NCBI GenBank assembly: GCA_958295665.1
Contig: OY282559.1
Span: 271,014,047 to 271,078,046 of the forward strand
Direction of reading: 5' to 3'
Source: Tipula vernalis
Lineage: Eukaryota > Arthropoda > Insecta > Diptera > Tipulidae
Length of the DNA stretch: 64,000 nt
Position numbers and translations under genes: made by a program. Positions 35,040 to 45,743 of the stretch are shown here, piece by piece. Each line of letters begins with the position of its first letter. The first letter of the stretch is position 1. Below the pieces are notes generated by a model. That model did not search any database. It saw only the letters and a program-made list of their open reading frames with translations, and was not told where the DNA came from.

Positions 35040-35940
35040 TTTCATAGGTAATATAACTGCTGAGATCCATATCATAATACTACAATTCCCCTAGATATCC
35101 CAGTTCCAAGGAAAATCCCGCAGACCACACTTCCCGACGGATTCACTTATTTATTTATTCACAATTACACAATTACAAAATAACATTGTCTGAAACCATG
35201 TTGAACTGACCTTAAAATTTCAGGACTGTTAGAATTTGAAAAAATCGTCAAGGCGGGGGTTTGGGGGAACCCCCATCCTCTAAGAAGGTATAAAATAAAT
35301 AAAAATAATATTTCAAAAATTTGATTTTCTGGGATTTTTTGTTTTCTTTGCGGGATTTTTCTATTTTGAATAACGATACAAACCCCTCCTGACGTACTGA
35401 AACGGGCTGGAATTGAATTATACAACCAGTCCATCTAACGTTTGCAATTTAATTTGGCTGTAAATTCAAAGACGAATGAATATTTTTCAAAGCGGTTTGT
35501 TTTATATTAGAGCTTGCTTTACAGTACCCCATTCTGTCAACCAAATTTTTCAGAACATTTTCTATTGTAAGGGCTCCTATCTCATCAATGGCAACTTAGA
35601 TTTGATCTTTCAAGTCTTGGATAGCCTCTGGATGGTTAGCGTAGTAACACTTATGCTTAACGGCTCCGAAAAAAAAAAAAATCGCTTCACAAATTGCCTT
35701 GAAGGCATTTAATTTCTACTGAATTTTCCACCAAAAATTTCTTACAGTTTGTGTAAAAGACTCATCACTTTGAAAGTAAGTTATCAATATTTCCCAATTT
35801 TGTTGAAGCGTAAAGCAATCCATTTCGTAAATCTCAAACTCTTTCGTAAATAACACGAATGAAGTAAGTGTTCTCATATTCAAAATAATCGTTAGTTGAA
35901 ATTGCAAGCGCTAGATGAACCACCTTATTTGTGTCACACA
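35040..35940. other. No recognisable gene
   Basis: Sequence with a G/C-rich word (aaggcgggggtttgggggaa) at 35248-35267 that could form a G-rich secondary structure. The open frames at 35165-35434 (minus) and 35476-35712 (plus) have no family features. Confidence 0.4.
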
Positions 35941-35944
35941 AAAA

Positions 35945-36299
35945 TTATAAACACAATATATACCTACTAACGATAATTCACAAAATCACTTTAATTAATT
36001 TTCACACAATTTTGCTGTACTCTTATAAATTTTATTTCGCACAAAAACACTTTTTAAATCACTTTTTAATTCCTTTTTAATCTTAACACTATCGCTTACC
36101 AAATACTAATAATCCAATTCGACTTCGTTCGCCTTTTTATATAAAAAAACCAAACTTCTAAAAAGCTCATGACTTTTAAAGTTACAATAGTGTTGAAACA
36201 TTTAGAACAATTTTATCATGGAAAATTCCATTTTAGTACAGTAAAATATTGAGCAATTAATTTAACTTGTTCTACTACACACTAGGTGTCACCGTTACA
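35945..36299 (-). repeat. LTR-like unit A (minus orientation)
   Basis: Read on the minus strand it begins TGTAACGGTGACACCTAGTG at 36299. It carries the shared words gtactaaaatggaattttcc, catgagctttttagaag and a TATA-type tatataaaaaggcgaacgaa, then atgatttaaaaagtgttttt. The TG start, TATA word and length fit an LTR. Unit B starts 10 bp away in the opposite direction, so A and B stand head to head around a short spacer (atatcttac). The downstream end of A is truncated near 35945. Confidence 0.6.
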
Positions 36300-36308
36300 A
36301 TATCTTAC

Positions 36309-36768
36309 TGTGACGGTGACATCTAGGTTGTGATAGAATAAGTTAAATTAATAGCTCAATGTTTTACTGTACTAAATTGGAATTTTCCATGATAAAACAG
36401 TTCTAAATGTTTCTACACTATTAGTACTGGAAAAGTCATGAGCTTTCTAGAAGTTTGGTTTGTGTATATAAAAAGGCGAACGAAATCGAATAATAATAAT
36501 AATAATAAAAAAGATAAAGAATAATAATAAAGATGAAAAAGGAATTAAAAAATGATTTAAAAAGTGTTTTTGTGCGAAATAAAAATTATAAGTGATCAGT
36601 AAAATTGTGTAAAAATTAAATAAAGTGATTTTGGGAATTTTTGTTAAAAATTGTGTTATAATAATTCTTGTGTTAACTAAATAAATTCGTTGGGGATAAA
36701 TAGAATTGAATTTGTTTTATTCAGAATCCAGTAATACGAACCTTGATTGACAAGGCAAAAACGTAACA
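36309..36768 (+). repeat. LTR-like unit B (plus orientation)
   Basis: It starts TGTGACGGTGACATCTAGG. It carries the promoter-like tatataaaaaggcgaacgaa, then a (AAT)n-type run (36491-36510), aataaagtgattttggg, and a 3' zone with gaataaaataaa-like polyadenylation words before aatccagtaatacgaacctt. The last conserved block is mirrored immediately downstream in unit C, so B and C stand tail to tail. No gag or pol sequence lies between the units. Confidence 0.6.
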
Positions 36769-36772
36769 GTAC

Positions 36773-37252
36773 GGTTGGTAAGGTTCATATCACTGGATTT
36801 GAATAAAACAAAATCAATTCAATTTATCAGCAACGAATTTATTTATTTCACAGGAAAAATTATTACAACACAATTCACTAACGATAATTCACAAAATCAT
36901 TTTTTATAATTTTCACACAATTTTTCTATACACTTATAATTTTTAAATCGCACTACAACACTTTTTAAATCACTTTTTAATTTTTTTTTTAATCTTCGCA
37001 CTATCGCTTACCAAATACTAATAATAATCTTACAAGTTTACTCTACTACGTTCCAAATTCGAATAATCCAATTCGATCTCATTCGCCTTTCCATATACAG
37101 AAACCAAACTTCTAGAAAGTTCATGCCTTTCCAGTAGGACTAGTGTAGAAACATTTAGAACTCTTTTATCATGGAAAATTCCATTTTAGTACAGTAAAAC
37201 ATTGAGCAATTAATTTAACTTATTCTATCACACCCTAGGTGTCACCGTCACA
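36773..37252 (-). repeat. LTR-like unit C (minus orientation)
   Basis: On the minus strand it begins TGTGACGGTGACACCTAGGG at 37252 and ends near gaaccttaccaacc. It has the same internal order as unit B but differs by an extra segment around 37020-37075 (acaagtttactctactacg) that B lacks. GTAC occurs on both sides (36769-36772 and 37253-37256), a possible 4-bp target duplication as expected for Ty3/gypsy-type elements. However, the inner end lacks the usual CA, so this is uncertain. Confidence 0.55.
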
Positions 37253-37259
37253 GTACAGC

Positions 37260-39217
37260 ATAAGCGACATAGTACGTTATGATTTTCAGCATGTTGAATT
37301 GTAACTTTTGTAGTACATGCTTAAATTTATCTAAGCGTTAGGCTTAATGAGAAGTCTTAGCTAATAAACTCTGCGAAAGCAAAAAAAAATTGTACTGTAT
37401 TGGTTTCAAAATCGTCTAATTCAATGGAACAAATCTATAGTTTTTTAACTATAGATATAATTAGAATTGCTTAAGTATATATTTCGAATTATGTCCATAA
37501 ACCGTAACTTTGCATTAAACCTTCAGTAAACAATTCCTCTATAATTACGGTCTTATTAATCGCAATAAAACCGAATTGTTTCCTATACTCAAACCACACA
37601 AAGTGTTTCCACTGTGTTTACGAGTACGAAAATATTTTAGAAACATAAAGGACTGTACATATAAAAATACATACTTTTTTATGATTCCGATTTGATCATA
37701 AAGTAATAATTTCATATTCACCAAAAAGCAAATCATAAAAATTATGAAAATCCATAAAAATTATGCAAACACCAAAAAAATAAAAATAAAAAACGGCAAC
37801 CAAATTTTACTTGAAGATGAGCGACTGACTACACGTAATAATGAATCAAAGTATCAAAGTTATGATCCTTTTGTTTCCATTTTTTTTCCTCTTTTGTTTT
37901 TTTTTTTTTTTTTATTAGTTTCGGTTTAGCTCCTTGCCTTTGTGAGATCTTATTTTTTGCGTATTAGGTCTGTAAATTATTTATTGCGATGGTAATAATG
38001 TTTTATGATGTATCGTTATGTTGTTGTCGAAATAAATTTGGATTTTAATACTCGACCCCCTCAAAATAATGGGTAAATGACGTACTCACTCGAATATTTT
38101 TTTTTTTTTATATTTTTATACTTTGTGTACTCAATTGTATGAATAATCGTTTGAATACGGATTCCTCAGTAATACATATTCATATAATAAATTCATGGCT
38201 CATTTAATGATTGTTTTATCGGATTTTACCAAGCTATGTATGTGTGCGTGCACTGGTGTTCCAAATAATTGAAGTTCCAGTTAATATATTCGGCGGAATT
38301 CAAAACCACATAAATCGCATATACGAATATTTATGTACATTCAATAATTTTTATTCATAATGTTGAGATCAATGTTTTAACCAAAGATCATGATTTTATG
38401 TAGGGTATTAAAGAGTTCTAACCAAATTTCTTTGGAATACAATCACGCATACATAATATACAAAATCGAAAACGAATTATTTCATGACGGAATTTTTATA
38501 GCATAAAAAATTAATGAAATTTTCGTAACCAATAATTAAAACCACAACAAAAGAATTTTATCGATTTTCAGAAGCTCAAATAATTCGTTATGCGCAGTTA
38601 TGGATGGTACATATGTGTACATGCGTATATCTGGGTTTTATTGTATGCGTAAACCAAAAATTGCAGTTCGACTTTTGTGGTTCAAAATTATTTAATTAAT
38701 GGGACTTAAAAACAAAATCAATGAAGCCCTATGTAACTTTACTTCCTTCGATTGACCCTTAACCGTTTTTATTTATAGTAAATAAAAATGTTCTACCTTG
38801 AGATTTTTGGAGATTTATCCATTGTGGTGAGTCCGAAAAATTAGGTTTCGAATTGATGTTTGTCGGTCAATATAAAATTTACCGAAAAACTGTTAAGTTT
38901 CAAAATTCCCCGTTACGTACATATATTAACAGAGCATAAATATAAATTGCATTAAGGAATTTTCAGAGCCTTATTTAAGGATTGGCCATCACATTTCCGG
39001 AATAAAACGCACACGACTATTTGCATTGATTGTAAATATTCTACAGTCGAAAATTGTTTCCAGAAGATGTCTATCTTAAAAACAGCCAGCTACCTCTGAA
39101 GGTTCCATTTTTTGTGGAAAAAAAGTTAACGAATATTTGGAAATAAAGCAGCGTTCTAAAACTCGCCCTTTAAAACTGATTATTCGCTCTTTACAGTCGA
39201 TTAATCATTTTTTATTA
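37260..39217. other. No recognisable gene, left flank of the BEL insertion
   Basis: AT-rich DNA with T runs at 37900-37915 and 38098-38110. Open frames at 37545-37736 and 37744-37929 are short and low in complexity. I see no repeat structure. Confidence 0.45.
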
Positions 39218-39222
39218 TTTAA
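39218..39222 (+). other. Left target-site duplication TTTAA
   Basis: TTTAA directly precedes the TGTT start of the 5' LTR and matches the five bases directly after the 3' LTR (46702-46706). Integrase of BEL/Pao elements makes staggered cuts that give 4-6 bp duplications. Confidence 0.9.
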
Positions 39223-40207
39223 TGTTCAGAAATGCAACCTGAAATTTAAAAACGAACCTGAAAATAAACCACCTACATACATCTCATTTGCTGGGCGGAT
39301 TTAATCCACACCTGAACATCATAAAGCAGCCGCTAAAACATAAATATTAAATCATTTAACTTTATAATAATTTTTAGAATAATTTGTATACAAACTCATA
39401 TTGAATCCCAATTATAATCCATAATTTTTCCCATACAGTTTGTATTGTAATCCATAATTTTTCCATCACGTAACTTGACATCCAGTATTATAACCTAAAA
39501 ACAAAAGAGAACACAGAGAATCATTTGATCACTAAAATAATTACCATTTATACTTATCTGAATTATTTGTCCATCAGACGCTTCTCTTGTTCCTATAATT
39601 TGTTGGCTGAAATTGTTAAAATAATATTTAGTTTAACTTTAGTTTTATATAGAATCATTTAACTTACCAATTTAATTGTTTACCTTTGTTTTGACAGTTC
39701 CAATTTGGGTACAAGCCGTGGAATATTATATTAGGTATGATGTTACACGTTCAAAATTTGTACTAAAATTGTAATTGCTCAAATAAGTTTATAATGTCTA
39801 TCAACAGATGACACTTTGTATATAAATTGGAAATTTTCCGTAAAATATTGATTTGTATAATTTACCTTTCAAAGTGACAGTCGTGTCAAAGAAACCGTGT
39901 AGAGTGAACATTAACCTAAAAGAAAATTATAATTTATTAAATAAAAAATTGTTATTAAATTCACCATATTTACTCGAAGTATTTTCCGTAAAAATATTGT
40001 TTCTATTTAATCGTAAGAGTGAAGCCAGCGTGAATTTCTTACCCTAAGGAATTCATCATCACATTTACAAAATTTTCAACATTGTGTTTGATCCAGTGAA
40101 ACCGGATTATTTATCCAAAATAAAATAATTAATATTTTATTTGATCTACACGGATTCCGGTGTGTATTTATTGATCCAAAATAAATCACCATCAATCATT
40201 TCCGACA
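39223..40207 (+). repeat. 5' LTR of the BEL/Pao element
   Basis: It begins TGTTCAGAAATGC and ends CATTTCCGACA, so it has the TG...CA termini. A TATA-like tatataaattgg lies near 39819, a candidate core promoter. Several aataaa words lie near 40119-40190, consistent with polyadenylation in the R/U5 part. The 64-codon open frame at 39853-40047 also occurs identically in the 3' LTR and is a by-product, not a gene. Confidence 0.95.
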
Positions 40208-40215
40208 ATTTTTAA

Positions 40216-40233
40216 TGGTCCTTCGAGCCGGAT
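40216..40233 (+). other. Primer-binding site complementary to tRNA-Tyr
   Basis: TGGTCCTTCGAGCCGGAT starts 8 bases after the LTR. It is the reverse complement of the 3' end of insect tRNA-Tyr as I know it (ATCCGGCTCGAAGGACCA), an 18-base match. Minus-strand DNA synthesis would be primed here. Confidence 0.85.
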
Positions 40234-40455
40234 GCGACACGAGGCGAATCTAACCTAAAAAGAAGAGAGACACGTGATTATCAACCAAGAAGATTGTGGG
40301 AGTTTTATCGATTCACCATCCAAAGAAGAAGGCATCTACCAATATTCAGGTAACCGTTCTACATCCATTTATTTTTTTTTCCTTTCCTTCCGAATTTAAT
40401 CCAGGCTTTTCGTGATTTGAGTGAAGTTTTCCTTTTTAATTTTTTTTTCGATAAA

Positions 40456-43400
40456 ATGCCTCTCGATGACGGTTTAGATCGTCGTAGTGCGCTAATAAAA
40501 CGTAAGTCCGTGATTAAAGGCCAATTAACTAAAATCTTTAATTTCGTTGATAGTAAGGGTGTGAATTGCAGTTATGACGAATTAAATACCCGCTTGTCCA
40601 AGGTAAACGAATTATACAACCAATTTATTTCGGTCGAAGAAATATTATTCCAATTAAAGCCCGAGACGGAATCAGAAATGGAGGAGTTGGATGACCAGTT
40701 CTTTCCGCTTGTTTCGAAAATCCAATCATTGATCCGTTCAATTAACCTTCAGCCAGTTCCCAAATTGGATGATAGCGTCGACCATTCTGTGCACGGCAAC
40801 AATTTTAAATCCGATTTCAAATTACCAAGACTATCGCTCCCGATATTTGACGGCAATTATAAGTATTGGCAATCATTCCATGACATTTTCATTTCAACGG
40901 TCCATGAAAACACATCGTTGTCACCCGCGCAAAAGTTTAAATATCTGTTGGGTCAGTTACGGGGACCAGCGTACGAGTCTGTCTGTCATTTCCGTATAGA
41001 TGATGCGAACTACGTCGAAGCGTTGAAACGTCTCATAAAGAAATACGACAGGAAGAAAGCAATTGTCGAAACCTATATACGAGAATTTTTGTCGCAACCC
41101 AAAATCGGTACGAATCCTTCTTCTGCAAACGTATTGAAACTTTTTGACAAAATAGATGAGACCGTCCGAGGATTGAAGTCGCTTGGCCCGAAGGCAGTTG
41201 AACGGGATCCTTGGATCATTTATTTGGCTACAGAGAAACTCGACGAAGAATCAAAACGGATCTGGAAATACGAGACATCAGAAAACGAATTTCCTACCAC
41301 TGACGAACTGTTAGCATTCTTATCCAAAAGAAGTGATGCAATAGGAGAATCTGGTGCGAAACGTAGCTACAATCCGCCGAGCTTACCCAGCACGTCCAGA
41401 TCATTCTATGTAAATCCGCAACCACGTTGTCCGTTATGCACTAACGAACACCATAAATTATTTACTTGCTCTAAATTCCGCAACCAAGACATTGACGCCC
41501 GACGAGAACTGATTAAAAGGTTGAATCGGTGCTTTAATTGCCTGAGCGATGAACATATCGTATCCCAATGCAAGAACACTAAAAGCTGCCAAAAATGTAA
41601 TAAGAGGCATAATTCGCTATTACACATTCCTCAAGCCAGTACTCCTCAAACCAGTACTACATCATGTATGGTTTCGCAACCCGCCTATTCCGAATCGGGC
41701 ACCCCACACCGAACTAAATTGTCGTTACCAGAAATTTCGGTTAAGCCGACCAATTCCCAAACCATGGTAGCCAATTACGTTGAGCAAAACCGACGCGTAG
41801 TACCCATTCTTCCGACAGCCGAAATCGAAATTGAAGATAGTTTCGGGAATTGGACGAAATTTAGAGCCTTGCTTGATTCGGGGTCAACCCATTCATTTGT
41901 GACGGAATCGTGTGTTAACCATTTAAAGGTGCCAAGATCAAAGGCGAACGTGTCAATTGATACATTAAATAATTCACAGGCTGGATCATCAAAGGGAGTA
42001 TCAATTTTGAAAATCCGTTCATGCGTAGATCACGACTACATTGTCAGTACCAGAGCATATATCCTTCCTTCAATTTGCCCTAGGGTGCCAGTAGAGTATA
42101 TCGACGAAATTAAGTCCCATTTCAGACATCTCAAACCATTAGCTGACCCCAATTTTACTGCGCCGACTCACATCGATATTTTGCTTGGCTGTGAACACTT
42201 GTTCCACGCATTGACTGACGGCAGAGTAGCCCATAAGGACACTTTGATAGCACGAAACAGCCGATTTGGCTGGATTATTGGCGGAAGTTTTAGGTCAGAT
42301 GAGCCAACTACCCCGAATAAGGGTCAGTTAAGTGTATTGCATATTCAGTTAAAGGACGACTCCTTGGAATGGTCCGGTATAGAGAAATTACTTCAAAGGT
42401 TTTGGGAAACGGAGGAGGTCAACACCAAGCCAAGCCTAACCGAAGAAGAGTTTAAATCTGTGAAATTTTTTAATGAGCATGTCAAATTTGAGGGAAATCG
42501 TGTATCATTACCGCTGCCGTTCATTCAACGACCACCAAACCTTGGTGACAGTCTTATGCAAGCACAACGAAGATTCTACTTGCTTGAGAAAAAATTGAAT
42601 TCGGATCCGCCGCTCAGAGAAGCCTACGTTAGCTTTATGAAAGAATACCTAGCTTTGGGACATATGAAAGTTATACCAGATAATGAAATCGCGAAAAAAT
42701 CTCACCAACTATTCTACCTTCCACACCATGCAGTAATCAGAACCACTAGCAGCACTACCAAGGTCCGAGTAGTGTTCGATGCGTCCGCCAAGTCCACCTC
42801 CGGCGAGTCATTGAACAATAATCTAATAGTAGGCCCTACTATCCAGGATAATCTATCTGACTTACTCATCCGATTCCGTAAGCATAAATTTGTTGTGTCA
42901 GCTGACATCGAAAAGATGTTCAGGCAAATTCGTATCCATCCAAATGATCGAGATTACCAGAGAATCATTTGGCGTGAAAATCCGCAGTCAGCAATCCAAC
43001 ACTACCGCTTATCCACAGTCACTTATGGTACTAGTCCCGCGCCGTTTCTGGCCACTCAAACACTCCATTATCTTGCAGATAAATTCAGTGCCGAATATCC
43101 AATTGGCTCCGATATTCTAAAGCAAGACTTTTACATGGACGACCTAATGTCTGGCGGAGAAACTTTAGAAGCAACATTACAACTGCAAGGGGAAATAATA
43201 AACTTGCTCAATCAAGGAGGCTTTAAATTACGAAAGTGGTCCGCAAACCATCCCACCTTATTGGAATCCATTCCAATTGAAAACCGAGAACTTACCTCTT
43301 GGGAAATATCCGATGAATGCAAAACCATATCAGTACTCGGCATAAATTATGACCCTATCCACGATAATTTCTTTTTCCGATTGTCTTTACCAAATACAAT

Positions 43401-44526
43401 CAAATTCACCAAGAGGTCATTTTTATCGGAGACCGCTCGAATCTTTGACCCGTTAGGTCTATTATCACCTGTAACAATCCAGTTAAAGATTATGTTCCAG
43501 TCGCTGTGGGTGAAGGGCATTGGCTGGGACGATGAGCTCCCTCGAGATATTTCAGAGGAATGGTGTTTCATTCGAGATCAACTTACCGAATTAACCAATT
43601 TAAGGTTTCCACGATACATACATGCAACTAAAGGGCTAGAACTCCATGGATTCGCGGACGCCTCGAAGGAGGCATATGCAGCGTTAATATACGCACGAGT
43701 AATAGAGGGTACGACTGTGCACACCAATTTAATTGCAGCCAAAACTAAGGTAGCCCCAGTTAAGGTTGTTTCGATCCCACGTCTGGAGCTAAACGCTGCT
43801 GCTTTATTAGTTCGTCTTTTAGAATCTGTCCAAAAATCATTGCGCTTGTCCAATCATCCCAAAATCTATTTGTACACAGATTCCACAATCACGCTGGATT
43901 GGTTATCTAAGCCTCCTAACACATGGAAAACATTCATAGCAAATCGCACATCCAAAATTCTTACATGTACGAACCGAAACCAATGGCATCATGTCTCGTC
44001 CAAGGAAAATCCTGCGGATTGTGCGACGAGAGGTATGTTACCGAAAGAATTCCGTCACCAGAAGTCCTGGTTTAAGGGTCCCGAATTCCTACTTAATCAC
44101 TCCTTTAGTCCTCCGGGTGAAAAGATAAGGCTTCAACTACCTTCTTACAACAATCGAGAATTCAGCTGCAAGCTCTCCGCGACACCGAAACGTGAATCCA
44201 TTATTGAGGAGATAATGGAAGGGAGAGCAAACTATCGAAAATTAACAAGAATAATATCATTACTGTTAAGATTCAGCAGAAACTTAAAACTAAGCCCTCA
44301 TCGCCGCGCATTAGATTCATTGAGAGTATCCGAGATACGCGAGGCAGAGTTTACAATATTTCGCGATATCCAGGAAGGGATTTATACTAACGAAATCCGA
44401 TCCTTAAAAACGTCAAAACCATTACCAATTAATTCTAATCTGATTTTTTTTTTCCATTTTCGGACGGCCACGGGCTGCTACGAGTTGGCGGCAGATTGGA
44501 TCACTCAAATGTATCATATGATATGA
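40456..44526 (+). CDS. BEL/Pao Gag-Pol polyprotein, Gag to RNase H
   Basis: The ATG at 40456 is preferred; the frame is open 39 bases further upstream only through a TTG. By residue from this ATG: the DUF1759-type Gag capsid region is at about 120-280 (YWQSFHDIFISTVHEN near 136). Cys/His knuckles CPLC-x-NEHH, CFNCLSDEH and CQKCNKRH lie at about 324-390. The aspartic protease LLDSGSTHSFV is near 474. The RT spans about 750-960, with VRVVFDASAK and the active site YMDD at 893-896 (43132-43143). RNase H carries ELHGFADAS near 1063. After a run of ten T (44444-44453, about residue 1330) the frame leaves the conserved path and ends at 44526. It makes particles and copies RNA to DNA in the cytoplasm. 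All catalytic residues I checked are present. Confidence 0.95.
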   Translation: MPLDDGLDRRSALIKRKSVIKGQLTKIFNFVDSKGVNCSYDELNTRLSKVNELYNQFISVEEILFQLKPETESEMEELDDQFFPLVSKIQSLIRSINLQPVPKLDDSVDHSVHGNNFKSDFKLPRLSLPIFDGNYKYWQSFHDIFISTVHENTSLSPAQKFKYLLGQLRGPAYESVCHFRIDDANYVEALKRLIKKYDRKKAIVETYIREFLSQPKIGTNPSSANVLKLFDKIDETVRGLKSLGPKAVERDPWIIYLATEKLDEESKRIWKYETSENEFPTTDELLAFLSKRSDAIGESGAKRSYNPPSLPSTSRSFYVNPQPRCPLCTNEHHKLFTCSKFRNQDIDARRELIKRLNRCFNCLSDEHIVSQCKNTKSCQKCNKRHNSLLHIPQASTPQTSTTSCMVSQPAYSESGTPHRTKLSLPEISVKPTNSQTMVANYVEQNRRVVPILPTAEIEIEDSFGNWTKFRALLDSGSTHSFVTESCVNHLKVPRSKANVSIDTLNNSQAGSSKGVSILKIRSCVDHDYIVSTRAYILPSICPRVPVEYIDEIKSHFRHLKPLADPNFTAPTHIDILLGCEHLFHALTDGRVAHKDTLIARNSRFGWIIGGSFRSDEPTTPNKGQLSVLHIQLKDDSLEWSGIEKLLQRFWETEEVNTKPSLTEEEFKSVKFFNEHVKFEGNRVSLPLPFIQRPPNLGDSLMQAQRRFYLLEKKLNSDPPLREAYVSFMKEYLALGHMKVIPDNEIAKKSHQLFYLPHHAVIRTTSSTTKVRVVFDASAKSTSGESLNNNLIVGPTIQDNLSDLLIRFRKHKFVVSADIEKMFRQIRIHPNDRDYQRIIWRENPQSAIQHYRLSTVTYGTSPAPFLATQTLHYLADKFSAEYPIGSDILKQDFYMDDLMSGGETLEATLQLQGEIINLLNQGGFKLRKWSANHPTLLESIPIENRELTSWEISDECKTISVLGINYDPIHDNFFFRLSLPNTIKFTKRSFLSETARIFDPLGLLSPVTIQLKIMFQSLWVKGIGWDDELPRDISEEWCFIRDQLTELTNLRFPRYIHATKGLELHGFADASKEAYAALIYARVIEGTTVHTNLIAAKTKVAPVKVVSIPRLELNAAALLVRLLESVQKSLRLSNHPKIYLYTDSTITLDWLSKPPNTWKTFIANRTSKILTCTNRNQWHHVSSKENPADCATRGMLPKEFRHQKSWFKGPEFLLNHSFSPPGEKIRLQLPSYNNREFSCKLSATPKRESIIEEIMEGRANYRKLTRIISLLLRFSRNLKLSPHRRALDSLRVSEIREAEFTIFRDIQEGIYTNEIRSLKTSKPLPINSNLIFFFHFRTATGCYELAADWITQMYHMI
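44444..44453 (+). other. T10 run where the pol frame is lost
   Basis: Upstream of the run the conserved protein is in the frame of 40456; downstream it continues in the frame one base earlier. One T fewer than the family frame requires (or two more) explains it. It could be a sequencing or assembly error in a homopolymer, a true recent mutation, or a slippery site where ribosomes shift by -1. Confidence 0.85.
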
Positions 44527-45743
44527 AACACCCTGTGATATTACCAGCATGTCATGCAATAGTCGAGCAAATGGTAAGGGAATTACACATCAAGCATCTG
44601 CATAGCGGACCGAAGTTACTTATGAGCAGCATTGCCCAAAGATTCATGATTCCCCGCGCCAGGAATCTAATAAGGCGCATAATCCACCAATGCATAATTT
44701 GTCGGCGACATCGGGCTGAAACTCAACAGCAACTCATGGGTCAACTGCCATCTTGCAGAGTAAATCCTACCGCAAGAGCGTTCGTGCAAACTGGCATCGA
44801 TTTGGCTGGCCCCTTCACCCTAAAAACACATCGTTCCCGAGGAAGTAAAACGTACAAGTCATACGTAGTGATCTTCGTTTGTATGGCAACTAAGGCCACA
44901 ACTCTAGATTTAGTAACAGACATGAGCACTGACAGTTTCCTGGCAGCCTTAAGACGATTTTGTGCCGTTCGTGGAATACCTACCGATTTGTATTGTGACA
45001 ACGGCACAAACCTAGTTGGAGCAAAAAGGGAATTAACCAGATTCTATACGGAGTACCTAACCCAAGCAGCAAAATCAAACATACTTAGTTGGTGCACCGA
45101 TCAAAAAATACAATGGCATTTTATTCCCCCAGCGGCTCCTACATTTGGTGGATTGTGGGAAGCCGCAGTAAAAGCTACCAAGTTCCATCTACGTCGCGTG
45201 ATTGGAGAATCCATACTCACCTACGAAGAGTACATTACTTTTCTTAAGCAGATTGAGGCCCTTCTTAATTCCCGGCCTCTAGAGGATCTTCATGATGGCG
45301 ATTACAACCCTTTAACTCCCAGCCACTTCCTAATTGGTCAACCAATGACTCTATTACCAGAACCAGATGTCTCAACAATAAAAATCAATCGGTTAAGCAG
45401 ATGGCAATTACTTCAGTCCCTATTACAGGGCTTTTGGAACCGATGGTCATTGGAATATATGACTTCGTTAAACAAATTAAATAAATGGCACACACCGAAC
45501 CACCAAATAAAAATTGGAAATCTAGTGCTTCTCCGTGATCAACACGTAACCCCATCAAAATGGCCATTAGCACGGATTTATGATGTACATCCTGGAAAGG
45601 ATAACCTAATTCGGGTTATTACCGTCAAACTTCCAAATGGCAAACTACTGAAACGACCAATAACCAAAATTAGTCTTCTACCAAGTTTTGACTCTAAGGA
45701 GTCAACCGCGGCGATATGTTCAGAAATGCAACCTGAAATTTAA
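44454..45743 (+). CDS. BEL/Pao integrase and C-terminal domain (continuation of pol)
   Basis: This frame picks up at GLLRVGGRL, normally the start of the zinc-binding integrase N-terminus. It continues with HIKHLHSGPK and CIICRRHRA (H-x-H and C-x2-C). The catalytic core follows, with D in GIDLAGPF (about 44797), D in LYCDNGTNL (about 44995) and E in GGLWEAAVK (about 45160). The DUF5641-type C-terminus reads GFWNRWSLEY, KIGNLVLLRDQ and KLLKRPITKISLLP. The stop at 45741-45743 lies 27 bases inside the 3' LTR, so no separate env could follow. The DDE triad is intact. Without a frameshift it would have no ATG start, so it is part of the polyprotein. Confidence 0.93.
   Translation, partial: PFSDGHGLLRVGGRLDHSNVSYDMKHPVILPACHAIVEQMVRELHIKHLHSGPKLLMSSIAQRFMIPRARNLIRRIIHQCIICRRHRAETQQQLMGQLPSCRVNPTARAFVQTGIDLAGPFTLKTHRSRGSKTYKSYVVIFVCMATKATTLDLVTDMSTDSFLAALRRFCAVRGIPTDLYCDNGTNLVGAKRELTRFYTEYLTQAAKSNILSWCTDQKIQWHFIPPAAPTFGGLWEAAVKATKFHLRRVIGESILTYEEYITFLKQIEALLNSRPLEDLHDGDYNPLTPSHFLIGQPMTLLPEPDVSTIKINRLSRWQLLQSLLQGFWNRWSLEYMTSLNKLNKWHTPNHQIKIGNLVLLRDQHVTPSKWPLARIYDVHPGKDNLIRVITVKLPNGKLLKRPITKISLLPSFDSKESTAAICSEMQPEI

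Noticed and set aside
39853..40047. 64-codon open frame, also at 46347-46541
   Set aside because: Identical because it lies inside both LTRs; a non-coding by-product.
40417..40455. Upstream start of the BEL polyprotein
   Set aside because: The codon there is TTG; the first ATG of the frame is at 40456 and begins a typical Gag N-terminus.
43578..43853. Antisense open frames within BEL gag-pol and LINE ORFs (for example 43578-43853 and 48006-48407 minus)
   Set aside because: They are shadows of the real coding strand.
45680..45716. Classical polypurine tract before the 3' LTR of the first BEL element
   Set aside because: The sequence is only partly purine (aaggagtcaaccgcggcgata), so I did not annotate a defined tract.
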